A stretch of 6,010 nucleotides of DNA, taken from NCBI GenBank assembly GCA_011390435.1, contig JAABSK010000178.1:1-6010 (forward strand). Reading direction: 5' to 3'. This document shows, piece after piece, positions 1-6,010 of this stretch. The notes beneath the pieces are model-generated. The model saw nothing but the letters and a program-made list of their open reading frames with translations. It searched no databases and was not told where the DNA came from. Position 1 is the first letter of the stretch. Every line of letters begins with the position of its first letter. Made by a program: the position numbers and the translations under genes. Source of the stretch: Desulfobacteraceae bacterium. Lineage in GTDB: Bacteria; Desulfobacterota; Desulfobacteria; Desulfobacterales; Desulfobacteraceae.

Positions 1-396
1 GATCACCTGCCAGTGAACCGGCTGAGAATTATGACCGGACGGTGCATGGGATGCAATCTGTATCAGTTTTTCAAGTTTTTCCTTTTCAACCGGCTTATCC
101 TTGTATACCCGGATCGATCGCCGATATCGCAGAAAATGCTCTGCCTGTTCTTCATTCAGCAGTAAATCGGTATTGACATCAAGACAGTCTTCCGGGCTGA
201 GAAATCGGTGAGTAATCGCTCCGTGGGGACAGATTGACACACAATGGCCGCAGTCAATGCAGAGGGTTTCTGCGTTTTTCGCAGGCCTGGGAACAGACTG
301 ATTGTCTGAAAAATCAATGATTTTAATGGGACACACAGCTGCGCATATCCCGTCTTTCCGGCATTTTTCATCGTCAACAACAAATAATGGTTCCAT
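1..396 (-). CDS. Nitroreductase-family protein with N-terminal 2[4Fe-4S] ferredoxin domain (partial, C-terminus off the window)
   Basis: The reading frame is open for 132 codons from an ATG at 396 to the window edge. Residues about 5-65 form a ferredoxin-like domain. The first motif is C12-x2-D15-x2-C18-x3-C22-P and the second is C46-x2-C49-x2-C52-x3-C56-P. From about residue 88 a nitroreductase fold begins with RYRRSIR (90-96), the usual FMN-phosphate-binding arginine/serine stretch, followed by APSGHNSQPVHW (118-129), the conserved FMN-contacting segment. Proteins of this architecture are flavin oxidoreductases presumably fed electrons by the clusters; the substrate cannot be told from this fragment. 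An in-frame ATG six bases upstream (400-402) would add Met-Cys. AAGG sits 9 nt before the 396 ATG, and the distance to the first Cys also favours 396. It is divergent from the SMP-30/ligase pair. The family call is firm; the exact start is less so. Confidence 0.88.
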   Translation of the reverse strand, partial: MEPLFVVDDEKCRKDGICAAVCPIKIIDFSDNQSVPRPAKNAETLCIDCGHCVSICPHGAITHRFLSPEDCLDVNTDLLLNEEQAEHFLRYRRSIRVYKDKPVEKEKLEKLIQIASHAPSGHNSQPVHWQVI

Positions 397-584
397 ACAC
401 ATACACCTTTCCTTTCCGGAGATTTATCTGAATTTTTCATCTTTTCCTGATTTACCATATATCTGTCTGTTTATTAATTATTTTTTATAAAATAAATGGT
501 ATTTACATCCATGCAGGGGGTGTGCTAAGTTTTTTTTCACCAAAAACACCGATTGTTTCTTTCAATGACGGAGGCACCGTTTCA
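397..584. promoter_or_regulatory. Divergent AT-rich intergenic region, presumed promoters for both sides
   Basis: This gap separates the minus-strand nitroreductase gene from the plus-strand SMP-30 gene, so promoters for both must lie here. It is clearly richer in A+T than the flanking genes, most strikingly at 471-500. A TATAAA at 486-491 could be a plus-strand -10 element, but the hexamer 17 bp upstream (CTGTCT) is a poor -35 match. A run of eight T residues lies at 530-537. No convincing operator palindrome or riboswitch-like structure was seen. The role as promoter region follows from gene orientation; the individual elements are weak. Confidence 0.45.
570..574 (+). promoter_or_regulatory. 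Ribosome binding site that decides the SMP-30 start
   Basis: GGAGG lies 10 nt before the ATG at 585. The upstream in-frame GTG at 522 has only a G-run one base before it, too close to serve as a binding site. This favours the 585 start. Confidence 0.6.
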
Positions 585-1415
585 ATGCAGACCGACCTTG
601 TACCCGATGTTTTGATTGAAGGCCTGATTTTTCCTGAAGGTCCGCGATGGCATAACCATCAGTTTTATTTTTCCGATATGAACGACGGCAAAGTGATCTG
701 TGCCGATCTGTCCGGCAACACCCGGACATTGATTGATATGCCCGGCCCCTGCTCCGGTCTTGGATGGCGCCCGGACGGAACGCTTCTGGTGGTCTCCATG
801 CTGGATCGGTGCCTGATGTCCTGGGACGGCGCACAATTGCACCTGGTCTGTGATTTATACGATCTGGCCACCTATCATTGCAACGACATGGTGGTCGATG
901 CCCTGGGACGCGCCTATATTGGAAATTTCGGCTTTGACCTGAACTCTGGCCAACCGCTGAAAACCGCTGAAATCATCATGGTGACACCGGATGGCAACGC
1001 CCGTGTGGTGGCAGACGGCCTGCGATTTCCCAATGGTACCGTGATCACCCCGGATCAGCAGACCCTTATTGTGGGACAGACCTTTGGAAAATGCCTGACC
1101 TCATTTGATATCCAGCCGGATGGCTCCCTTGAAAACCAGCGGGAATGGGCACCTCTGCCCGGGATATATCCGGACGGTATCTGTCTGGATACCCAGAACG
1201 GCATTTGGGTGGCCTGTCCAAGAACAGCAACGGTTTACCGGGTTGAACAGGGCGGAAAAATCACCCATTCCATCAAGGTCAAAACCAATGCCTATGCCTG
1301 CATGCTCGGCGGAGAAGACAGGCGCACCCTTTTCATTGCCACATCAGGCACGTCGCACCGCAGCGGAAGAATCGAAACCGTTCAGGTGGAGATTCCGGGT
1401 GCAGGGCTGCCTTAA
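585..1415 (+). CDS. SMP-30/gluconolactonase/LRE-family protein (calcium-dependent lactonase-like beta-propeller)
   Basis: The product is 276 residues, about the usual length for this six-bladed beta-propeller family, which hydrolyses sugar or other lactones using one divalent metal ion. The N-terminal signature FPEGPRW (16-22) followed by FSDM (29-32) is typical. By family comparison the metal ligands are E18 (in PEGPRW), N150 (in RFPNG) and D197 (in YPDG); N100-D101 sits where substrate-contacting residues lie. All are present, so the enzyme should be active. There is no signal peptide, so it is probably cytoplasmic. The start is set at 585 because GGAGG precedes it; a GTG at 522 would add 21 poorly matching residues. 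It probably shares a transcript with the acyl-CoA ligase 51 bp downstream, with no terminator between them. Substrate unknown: a lactone whose opened acid is then activated by the ligase is possible but unproven. Confidence 0.88.
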   Translation: MQTDLVPDVLIEGLIFPEGPRWHNHQFYFSDMNDGKVICADLSGNTRTLIDMPGPCSGLGWRPDGTLLVVSMLDRCLMSWDGAQLHLVCDLYDLATYHCNDMVVDALGRAYIGNFGFDLNSGQPLKTAEIIMVTPDGNARVVADGLRFPNGTVITPDQQTLIVGQTFGKCLTSFDIQPDGSLENQREWAPLPGIYPDGICLDTQNGIWVACPRTATVYRVEQGGKITHSIKVKTNAYACMLGGEDRRTLFIATSGTSHRSGRIETVQVEIPGAGLP

Positions 1416-1451
1416 TCGCTTTTTTAAACCCGCATTTCAAACCACACCCCA

Positions 1452-1458
1452 AAGGAGG
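1452..1458 (+). promoter_or_regulatory. Strong Shine-Dalgarno site for the acyl-CoA ligase
   Basis: AAGGAGG is a near-perfect anti-16S match, 8 nt before the ATG at 1467. It is the strongest ribosome binding site in the window and suggests the ligase is well translated despite being second in its transcript. Confidence 0.85.
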
Positions 1459-1466
1459 AGACCGAC

Positions 1467-3128
1467 ATGGAAGAAAGAATCTGGCATCAGCATTATGACT
1501 ACAATGTATCAACCGAGTATCGCTTCCCCCGAATTCCCGCCCATGAAATTCTGAACATCGCAGCCAATGCAATGCCGGACAAAGCAGCAGTGAACTATTA
1601 TGGAAATGAGATCACGTTTCATCAGATAAAAAAACAGGTGATTGCAATGGGCACTGTTTTTGAAGAGATGGGTGTCAAAAAAGGAGATCGTGTCGGTATC
1701 CACCTGCCCAACATGCCCGAGTATATCATCACCTTTTATGCCGCCCTTTCCGTGGGTGCGATCGTGGTGAATTTCAACCCGCTGTATACGGCTGACGAAC
1801 TCACCCAGCTGATCAAACTGACCCGGCTCAACACCCTTGTCACGTTTGACATGGGTGTGGCAACGCTCACTGAAGTCCGCAAAAACGTCGAGATTCCAAA
1901 TCTGATTGCCGCTTCTGTGTTTGACTCCATGGGCGGAGATAAAACAACCGCTGAAACCATGAATCTGCCGGATGGTTGGCAACACTTTCATACCCTGCTG
2001 GACAACTGCAAATCCCCGCGCAGGTCCAGGGTACAGGTGGGTTTTGACGATCCTGCCGTGATCCAGTTCACCGGCGGCACCACTGGTATTCCCAAAGGAG
2101 CGGTACTCACCCATTCCAATATTGTCTGTACTGCATTTTCCGCTGTTTTCTGGGGTGCGTCAACTACCCAGTATACACCGATTGCAGAGCGCACCACCAT
2201 GTGTGTGCTGCCTTTTTTCCATGTTTACGGCAATATCATCTGTCTGAACTGGTCCATGATCAACTGTTCCACCATGTACCTGGTCCCCAAATTTGATCTT
2301 GAGCCCTTTATGGAACTGCTGGACAGCATCGAGCGCATAACATTCTTTCCAGCTGTTCCCACCATGATCAATGCCATTGTCAATCATCCAAAAGCAAAAC
2401 AGATGGATCTGGACAAAAAAATCGATATGTTCAACTCCGGTGGGGCGCCAATCCCCACAGAACTGCTTGAACGGGCCCTTGATCTGGGTCTGAAAGCCAG
2501 TGAAGGCTGGGGCATGAGCGAAACCACTTCCCTTGGCATTGCCAATCCTGTACTTGGACTCAAAAAAGTCGGTTCCATCGGCATTCCATTTCCCGGCATG
2601 GATGTCAAACTTCTGGATGTCAATGACGGCATCACGCCGGTGGCGCCTGGTGAACCTGGCGAACTCGTGATCAAAGGACCCTTTGTCATGAAGGAATACT
2701 GGGAAAATCCTGAAAAAACCGCTGAGGAACTCAAGGATGGATGGCTGTATACCGGCGATATCGCCAGAATGGATGACGATGGCTATTTTTACATTGTGGA
2801 TCGTAAAAAAGACATGATCATTGCCGGCGGCTACAATATCTATCCAAGGGATATTGATGAAATTCTGTTTCAGCATCCCAAGGTTGCAGAAGCAGTTGCC
2901 GTGGGAGTAACTGATGACTACAGAGGAGAAACCGTCAAGGCCTTTGTGGTGCTCAACCCAGGCGAAACTGCCACCCCGGAAGAGCTGATCGACTTTTGCA
3001 AGCAGAAACTGGCTGTATACAAAGTTCCCAAAATTGTGGAATTCAGAGATGAGCTGCCCAAGTCTGCTGTGGGCAAAATCTTGAGAAAAATCCTCAGAGA
3101 AGAGGAAGAGGCCAAAAAACAATCCTGA
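1467..3128 (+). CDS. AMP-forming acyl-CoA ligase (long-chain fatty acid--CoA ligase-like, ANL superfamily)
   Basis: This 553-residue protein is full length for a fatty acyl-CoA synthetase. It joins a carboxylic acid to CoA through an acyl-adenylate, using ATP and releasing AMP and pyrophosphate. Core motifs appear in order: phosphate-binding loop FTGGTTGIPKG (201-211), PFFHVYG (249-255), adenine/acyl motif WGMSETT (348-354), YTGD (428-431) with the ribose-binding Asp, the hinge region DRKKDMIIAGGYNIYP (445-460), and PKSAVGKILRK (531-541) with K537 as the expected adenylation lysine. No transmembrane segment or signal peptide is seen, so it is cytoplasmic. The C-terminal tail is charged (EEEEAKKQS). 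It follows the SMP-30 gene and ends just before a strong terminator. Chain length and substrate cannot be read from sequence; medium/long-chain or branched/aromatic acids all remain possible. The acyl-CoA dehydrogenase at the right edge supports a beta-oxidation setting. Confidence 0.93.
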   Translation: MEERIWHQHYDYNVSTEYRFPRIPAHEILNIAANAMPDKAAVNYYGNEITFHQIKKQVIAMGTVFEEMGVKKGDRVGIHLPNMPEYIITFYAALSVGAIVVNFNPLYTADELTQLIKLTRLNTLVTFDMGVATLTEVRKNVEIPNLIAASVFDSMGGDKTTAETMNLPDGWQHFHTLLDNCKSPRRSRVQVGFDDPAVIQFTGGTTGIPKGAVLTHSNIVCTAFSAVFWGASTTQYTPIAERTTMCVLPFFHVYGNIICLNWSMINCSTMYLVPKFDLEPFMELLDSIERITFFPAVPTMINAIVNHPKAKQMDLDKKIDMFNSGGAPIPTELLERALDLGLKASEGWGMSETTSLGIANPVLGLKKVGSIGIPFPGMDVKLLDVNDGITPVAPGEPGELVIKGPFVMKEYWENPEKTAEELKDGWLYTGDIARMDDDGYFYIVDRKKDMIIAGGYNIYPRDIDEILFQHPKVAEAVAVGVTDDYRGETVKAFVVLNPGETATPEELIDFCKQKLAVYKVPKIVEFRDELPKSAVGKILRKILREEEEAKKQS

Positions 3129-3129
3129 C

Positions 3130-3173
3130 AAAAACGGTTCCGGCAGTCTGAACAGCTGCCGGAACCATTTTTT
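3130..3173. terminator. Bidirectional rho-independent terminator between convergent genes
   Basis: A perfect 11-bp GC-rich stem, GGTTCCGGCAG (3136-3146) with CTGCCGGAACC (3156-3166), encloses a 9-nt loop. On the plus strand it is followed by A and six T (3168-3173). On the minus strand it is followed by G and five T (complement of 3130-3134). It lies between the ligase stop (3128) and the stop of the convergent ferredoxin-domain gene (3192), so it can end both transcripts. Confidence 0.93.
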
Positions 3174-3191
3174 ATCAGGTTCAAAAACCGA

Positions 3192-4325
3192 TCATTCAAC
3201 CGGCGGTGGAATTCTGACCACCCGGTCGCTTTCGTGCAGTCGGATGGCATCTTCCGGGCAGAAATGGGCACAGGCACCGCATCCGATACACCGGGTCTTA
3301 TCCACGACAGACACGTTGTCTGCTGTCAGGCAGATCGCATCAGAATGGCAGTAATCCGCGCATATTCCACACCCCACACAGGCATCCGGATCCACCTCTG
3401 CGATAAAATTCGCCACATTGATAATCGGCATGATCTGATTGACCACGGAATTTCCACAACAGCATTTGCAGCAGTTGCACACAGATGTTTCATCCCGTGT
3501 CACGTCAAAATTGGGATGATAGGCTTTGTGTACCAGCCCATCCTCTTCAGCCCGCATAAGGATATCAAGGGCTTCTTTTTTATCGATCATGCGCATGAAC
3601 CCCTGGGCTGCGGTAAACCGGGCAGACTTGCCAAAGGTAAAGCAGCATTCCCGAAGGTCGGTCTGTTTGCAGGATTCGTCCAGAATATCCTTGTGATGAC
3701 GGCAGAAGCAATGTCCCACTGCAATTTCATCAAATTTTTCAATCAGCTCTGCCACATTTTTGGTCTGCAGCACCTTTTCCCGGGGTTCGAACGACTGATT
3801 AATCTGGATAACTGTTGAATTCCCTGTGGGTTTGTTCATCCGGATGGGAACAGTACGGTCCACAGCCGGCATCGTATCCATGATGCTTAAAATCTTGTCC
3901 CTGGATTCATGCATTTCCTTTTTCTGTTCTTCAAACAGCTGGAGAAACAGACGGCCCAGCTCTTTATTTTCCTGAGTGTACTCCAGTTTCTGCATGAACA
4001 GGTATTCAAAGATACCGACATTGATCAGCGGCAGCAGACGATACACCATAATCCCCTTGCTGCTGGGCTGGTTGAAGATCACCCCTTTTCTGGCCAGCCG
4101 GTCTGTCATCTGTACAATCTGCTCTTCAGTCATCCCGGAACTTTTCTTTAACTGTTCAAGGGTCTGGGACTTCTGGTCCTTGAATGCCAGAATAAATTCA
4201 ATTTCATCCTCACGGATCACCCGCTGAATAATCTTGATCAGCGTATCCGTGACAGGAAGCGGTGTCCCACCGGCATTAACAATAATGCCGCAGGCCTGTC
4301 TGTAAATCTCGTTCATCTGCATCAT
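3192..4325 (-). CDS. Winged-helix / cysteine-rich / 2[4Fe-4S] ferredoxin-domain protein, function unknown
   Basis: The 377-residue protein has three parts. Residues about 40-100 look like a winged-helix domain (helix-rich, TLEQLKKSSGMTEEQ then MTDRLARKGVIF and a short wing). A middle segment is cysteine-rich: GHCFCRHHKD (205-213; C206, C208), C219, C227-C228, then CNCCKCCCG (283-291; C283, C285, C286, C288-C290). The C-terminus is a two-cluster ferredoxin: C316-x2-C319-x2-C322-x3-C326 and C346-x2-C349-x2-C352-x3-C356-P. Similar proteins, annotated only as 4Fe-4S binding, recur in sulfate reducers. The ferredoxin part should bind two [4Fe-4S] clusters; the middle cysteines suggest another metal site. 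GAGGGG lies 5 nt before the first ATG; the ATG of codon 2 is an equal candidate. It is probably cotranscribed with the DUF362 gene 82 bp upstream. It may be a redox-responsive regulator or an electron carrier; neither is proven. Confidence 0.87.
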   Translation of the reverse strand: MMQMNEIYRQACGIIVNAGGTPLPVTDTLIKIIQRVIREDEIEFILAFKDQKSQTLEQLKKSSGMTEEQIVQMTDRLARKGVIFNQPSSKGIMVYRLLPLINVGIFEYLFMQKLEYTQENKELGRLFLQLFEEQKKEMHESRDKILSIMDTMPAVDRTVPIRMNKPTGNSTVIQINQSFEPREKVLQTKNVAELIEKFDEIAVGHCFCRHHKDILDESCKQTDLRECCFTFGKSARFTAAQGFMRMIDKKEALDILMRAEEDGLVHKAYHPNFDVTRDETSVCNCCKCCCGNSVVNQIMPIINVANFIAEVDPDACVGCGICADYCHSDAICLTADNVSVVDKTRCIGCGACAHFCPEDAIRLHESDRVVRIPPPVE

Positions 4326-4330
4326 CTTTT

Positions 4331-4336
4331 CCCCTC
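4331..4336 (-). promoter_or_regulatory. Ribosome binding site of the winged-helix/ferredoxin gene
   Basis: GAGGGG on the minus strand is 5 nt from the ATG at 4325 and 8 nt from the second in-frame ATG at 4322, so either Met can be the true start. Confidence 0.6.
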
Positions 4337-4407
4337 AGTGGTCTGGTTCTCTATTTCTGCCAATATCAACTCCATGATGACTTTTTTCACACACCCTGCG
4401 GCAAGTA

Positions 4408-5742
4408 TTACCCATTAACAGTAAAGAAGGTCTCGTCAAACTCAGGTTTGTCCTTGTAATACCGCATAAAACTTCCGGCAAGCAGATGGGCTTTTTCAAA
4501 AACAGCCGGGTCAGGATGGATACCAGCCTTTGCAAGGGCCTCTTTGATATTTTCCATTTTGGACGGACACCCGTTTACCGGAATCATTTCGTTAATATCC
4601 GGATTGTCTTTGTGGGCTTTGACCATGCACTTGCCCACGAGAATGGTTTTTTTCTTTCCTTTGGTGGGACTCATGGCCTTTCCGGTCAGAATCTCGACAT
4701 CGTCAAACGGTTTTCCCTTCCAGGCAGACAGAAGCGCACCAATAATAATTCCGTTGGTATGGGAACAATAGGTGCACATGGTTAAATCGTATTTCCGGTA
4801 GGAAATCCCGCTCATGCCGAATTTCATCATGGGTGCCGGCAGCCAGGAGCCGTCTTCGCTCTGGGCATATGGGAAATCATATTCGTGACGGCATGCGACA
4901 TCTGCGACCGCCTCACCTGCCACCGAGATATCTGACAAATCCGTGGGCCGGTTGCTGGCCGCTGCCGCATGTTTCAGGTGAGGCACCTGGTCGGCAGGCC
5001 ACCCCAGCACATTGGCACCCACCATGTCTGCGGAGAGGACATCGGCTGAAGCAATCAGAATATCTTTTCGATGCGCCCTTCCCCCAAGCGACGGCCCGCG
5101 CTCATTGGTATAGATCCCGTCAATGATGGTAAACATGGGGGGCATATGGGTGGCCAGTCTGGACACCATATAATGCAGATCCTTTACCGGATCTGGGGAA
5201 TGGCATTTTTTCCGCGACGGCCGGTCAATCAGGCCTTTGAGGTTTTTGATACCCATGCTGGCAATGGTCTGGGTGTGGGTTTTAAGCACTGGAATATTCA
5301 CCAGATAATCTGCATGGAGCACATCTGCGTTAAATTTCAAAGACAATTCATCATCTATCTGGATCTCTTCAAATTCACGGTCCATGACATCCATGGCTTT
5401 GACACCGTAACGCTTTTTCAGGTTGGTGTATCCCAGATTTTCAAAGGCATGTTCCGGAACATCCTTTTCAGCGGCTGAAGCAGTGACAATCCCTTCCACA
5501 ATGGTGATATCATCAATCCCCTGCTCCTTGAGCAGCACCACCATATCCTCGATCACGCGGGAAGTGGTGATCACACCCCATTTGGGAAAAATCACATTTT
5601 TGTTCCACATGACAATATTGGGCTTGATAAATACCCGGGAGGCAGACGGCAGACGGGGAAGTCCTCCAGACAATTCCACAGCTTTGCGGACAGAGTCCAA
5701 AGGTTTTTCGTACTTGACAATGGACACACGGTATTCGGACAT
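4408..5742 (-). CDS. DUF362 domain-containing protein with C-terminal cysteine site, function unknown
   Basis: The 444-residue product carries recognisable DUF362 features: KPNIV (40-44), NIPVLKTHTQT followed by GIKNLKG (149-170), DGIYTNERGP (208-217), and an alanine-rich ASADVLSADMVGANVLGW stretch (231-248). The last third holds four cysteines, C323 and C326 (CTYC), C372 (GKC) and C392 (GCP), spaced as for one Fe-S cluster or metal site; C180 and C284 are further cysteines. No signal peptide or membrane span is seen, so it is probably cytoplasmic. DUF362 proteins have no settled biochemical role, and many are associated with Fe-S domains. The start at 5742 is chosen because GGAGG lies 5 nt upstream; the 23-codon longer version starting at 5811 would run into the inverted repeat at 5791-5820 and looks non-protein-like. 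It is followed after 82 bp, without a terminator, by the winged-helix/ferredoxin gene. Confidence 0.88.
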   Translation of the reverse strand: MSEYRVSIVKYEKPLDSVRKAVELSGGLPRLPSASRVFIKPNIVMWNKNVIFPKWGVITTSRVIEDMVVLLKEQGIDDITIVEGIVTASAAEKDVPEHAFENLGYTNLKKRYGVKAMDVMDREFEEIQIDDELSLKFNADVLHADYLVNIPVLKTHTQTIASMGIKNLKGLIDRPSRKKCHSPDPVKDLHYMVSRLATHMPPMFTIIDGIYTNERGPSLGGRAHRKDILIASADVLSADMVGANVLGWPADQVPHLKHAAAASNRPTDLSDISVAGEAVADVACRHEYDFPYAQSEDGSWLPAPMMKFGMSGISYRKYDLTMCTYCSHTNGIIIGALLSAWKGKPFDDVEILTGKAMSPTKGKKKTILVGKCMVKAHKDNPDINEMIPVNGCPSKMENIKEALAKAGIHPDPAVFEKAHLLAGSFMRYYKDKPEFDETFFTVNG

Positions 5743-5747
5743 AGTAT

Positions 5748-5752
5748 CCTCC
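5748..5752 (-). promoter_or_regulatory. Ribosome binding site that decides the DUF362 start
   Basis: GGAGG on the minus strand, 5 nt before the ATG at 5742, fixes this start over the longer open frame that reaches 5811. Confidence 0.8.
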
Positions 5753-5790
5753 GGTTTTGTTGAGTTATAGCAGCACTGAATATCATTCAT

Positions 5791-5820
5791 CATTGCCCGG
5801 CAGTGTACCACCGGGCAATG
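5791..5820. terminator. Perfect 10-bp inverted repeat, probable weak terminator of the upstream acyl-CoA dehydrogenase gene
   Basis: CATTGCCCGG (5791-5800) and CCGGGCAATG (5811-5820) are exact reverse complements around a 10-nt loop. The hairpin starts 28 bp beyond the stop of the minus-strand acyl-CoA dehydrogenase gene, the usual place for a terminator. No T-run follows on the minus strand, so it is not a textbook intrinsic terminator; it could instead stabilise the 3' end or act as a protein-binding site. Confidence 0.5.
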
Positions 5821-5830
5821 AAGTTTTCAA
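5802..5830 (-). promoter_or_regulatory. Candidate sigma70-type promoter for the DUF362 pair
   Basis: On the minus strand TTGAAA (5825-5830, 5 of 6 to TTGACA) is followed after exactly 17 bp by TACACT (5802-5807, 4 of 6 to TATAAT). The spacing and position upstream of the DUF362 gene fit a promoter. It overlaps the inverted repeat at 5791-5820. A TATAAC closer to the gene (5764-5769) is an alternative -10 without a good -35. Found by eye, so a chance match is possible. Confidence 0.35.
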
Positions 5831-5848
5831 GCCGTTAAACAGCCGGGA

Positions 5849-6010
5849 CTATAATCCACCGTACTCTGCATCCTCCATATCAATGGCTGCGGAACAGCCT
5901 TCTTCAATAGCTGCCATTTTACCCATGGTCACCGGCAGTTCAGTCTGAATAAAAAACCGGGCGGTTTTGATCTCACCATTGTAAAAAGTGATATCTTTAT
6001 TCTTGCATTT
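5849..6010 (-). CDS. Acyl-CoA dehydrogenase, C-terminal fragment (gene continues off the window)
   Basis: The last 53 codons of a minus-strand gene are present, ending in TAG at 5849-5851. The segment contains FYNGEIKTARFFIQTELP (fragment residues 9-26), then a helix-like stretch and a short acidic tail ending EYGGL. This resembles the extra C-terminal domain found after the flavin fold in the larger acyl-CoA dehydrogenases of about 600 residues (FadE/DmdC-type), where a phenylalanine-tyrosine and an ARFF-like motif precede a leucine-proline. Such enzymes introduce the alpha-beta double bond in acyl-CoA and pass electrons to electron-transfer flavoprotein. The catalytic part is outside the window, so activity and substrate cannot be judged. 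It lies upstream of and in the same direction as the DUF362 pair, separated by 106 bp with an inverted repeat. Confidence 0.75.
   Translation of the reverse strand, partial: KCKNKDITFYNGEIKTARFFIQTELPVTMGKMAAIEEGCSAAIDMEDAEYGGL

Noticed and set aside
156..458. Minus-strand 100-codon open frame at the left edge
   Set aside because: It overlaps the nitroreductase/ferredoxin gene in another frame; the real frame carries clear ferredoxin and FMN-binding motifs, this one has none.
522..584. Upstream GTG start extending the SMP-30 protein by 21 residues
   Set aside because: No properly spaced ribosome binding site, and the extension crosses a T8 tract and adds no family-like sequence.
1105..1554. 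Plus-strand open frame bridging the SMP-30 and ligase genes
   Set aside because: It runs out of frame through both well-supported genes and shows no motif.
2160..3131. Long minus-strand open frame (323 codons) opposite the acyl-CoA ligase, and a similar one at 1509-2114
   Set aside because: They are antisense shadows of the ligase, whose plus-strand frame contains every expected ANL motif. Their translations show no domain and have an odd His/Phe-rich composition.
3234..3818. Plus-strand 194-codon open frame opposite the winged-helix/ferredoxin gene
   Set aside because: The minus-strand frame has the ferredoxin motifs; this frame is its reverse-complement shadow, and no recognisable domain is seen in it.
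5743..5811. 23-codon N-terminal extension of the DUF362 protein
   Set aside because: It overlaps the inverted repeat and lacks a ribosome binding site, while the inner ATG has GGAGG at 5 nt.

Overview
The window looks like a chromosomal segment of an anaerobic, mid-GC deltaproteobacterium, most plausibly a sulfate reducer of the Desulfobacteraceae type (Desulfobacula/Desulfotignum/Desulfobacter-like). This is inferred from the gene content: ferredoxin-nitroreductase fusions, a winged-helix/cysteine-rich/ferredoxin protein, a DUF362 protein and acyl-CoA enzymes are typical company in those genomes. No marker gene is present to prove it. All genes appear intact except the two cut by the window edges. 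No RNA gene, mobile element or CRISPR array is visible.

Layout, left to right. (1) Minus strand, 1-396: N-terminal part of a nitroreductase-family protein with a 2[4Fe-4S] ferredoxin domain; its C-terminal part lies outside the window. (2) 397-584: an AT-rich divergent intergenic region that must hold the promoters for gene 1 and for the plus-strand pair. (3) Plus strand, 585-1415: SMP-30/gluconolactonase-family beta-propeller. 51 bp later comes a 553-residue AMP-forming acyl-CoA ligase (1467-3128); the two are probably one transcript. (4) 3130-3173: a strong bidirectional terminator between convergent transcripts. (5) Minus strand: a DUF362 protein (4408-5742) followed by a winged-helix, cysteine-rich, ferredoxin-ended protein (3192-4325), probably cotranscribed. 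(6) A perfect 10-bp inverted repeat (5791-5820) separates this pair from the tail of an upstream minus-strand acyl-CoA dehydrogenase (5849-6010).

How they may work together: the ligase activates a carboxylic acid to its CoA thioester and the dehydrogenase at the right edge oxidises acyl-CoA, so the theme is fatty or organic acid breakdown. Three neighbouring proteins carry ferredoxin motifs or cysteine sets suited to Fe-S clusters, which suggests redox coupling around that pathway. The best candidate for something undescribed is the DUF362 plus winged-helix/Cys-rich/ferredoxin pair: both have unassigned function and unusual cysteine sets. A joint role is inference from adjacency only.
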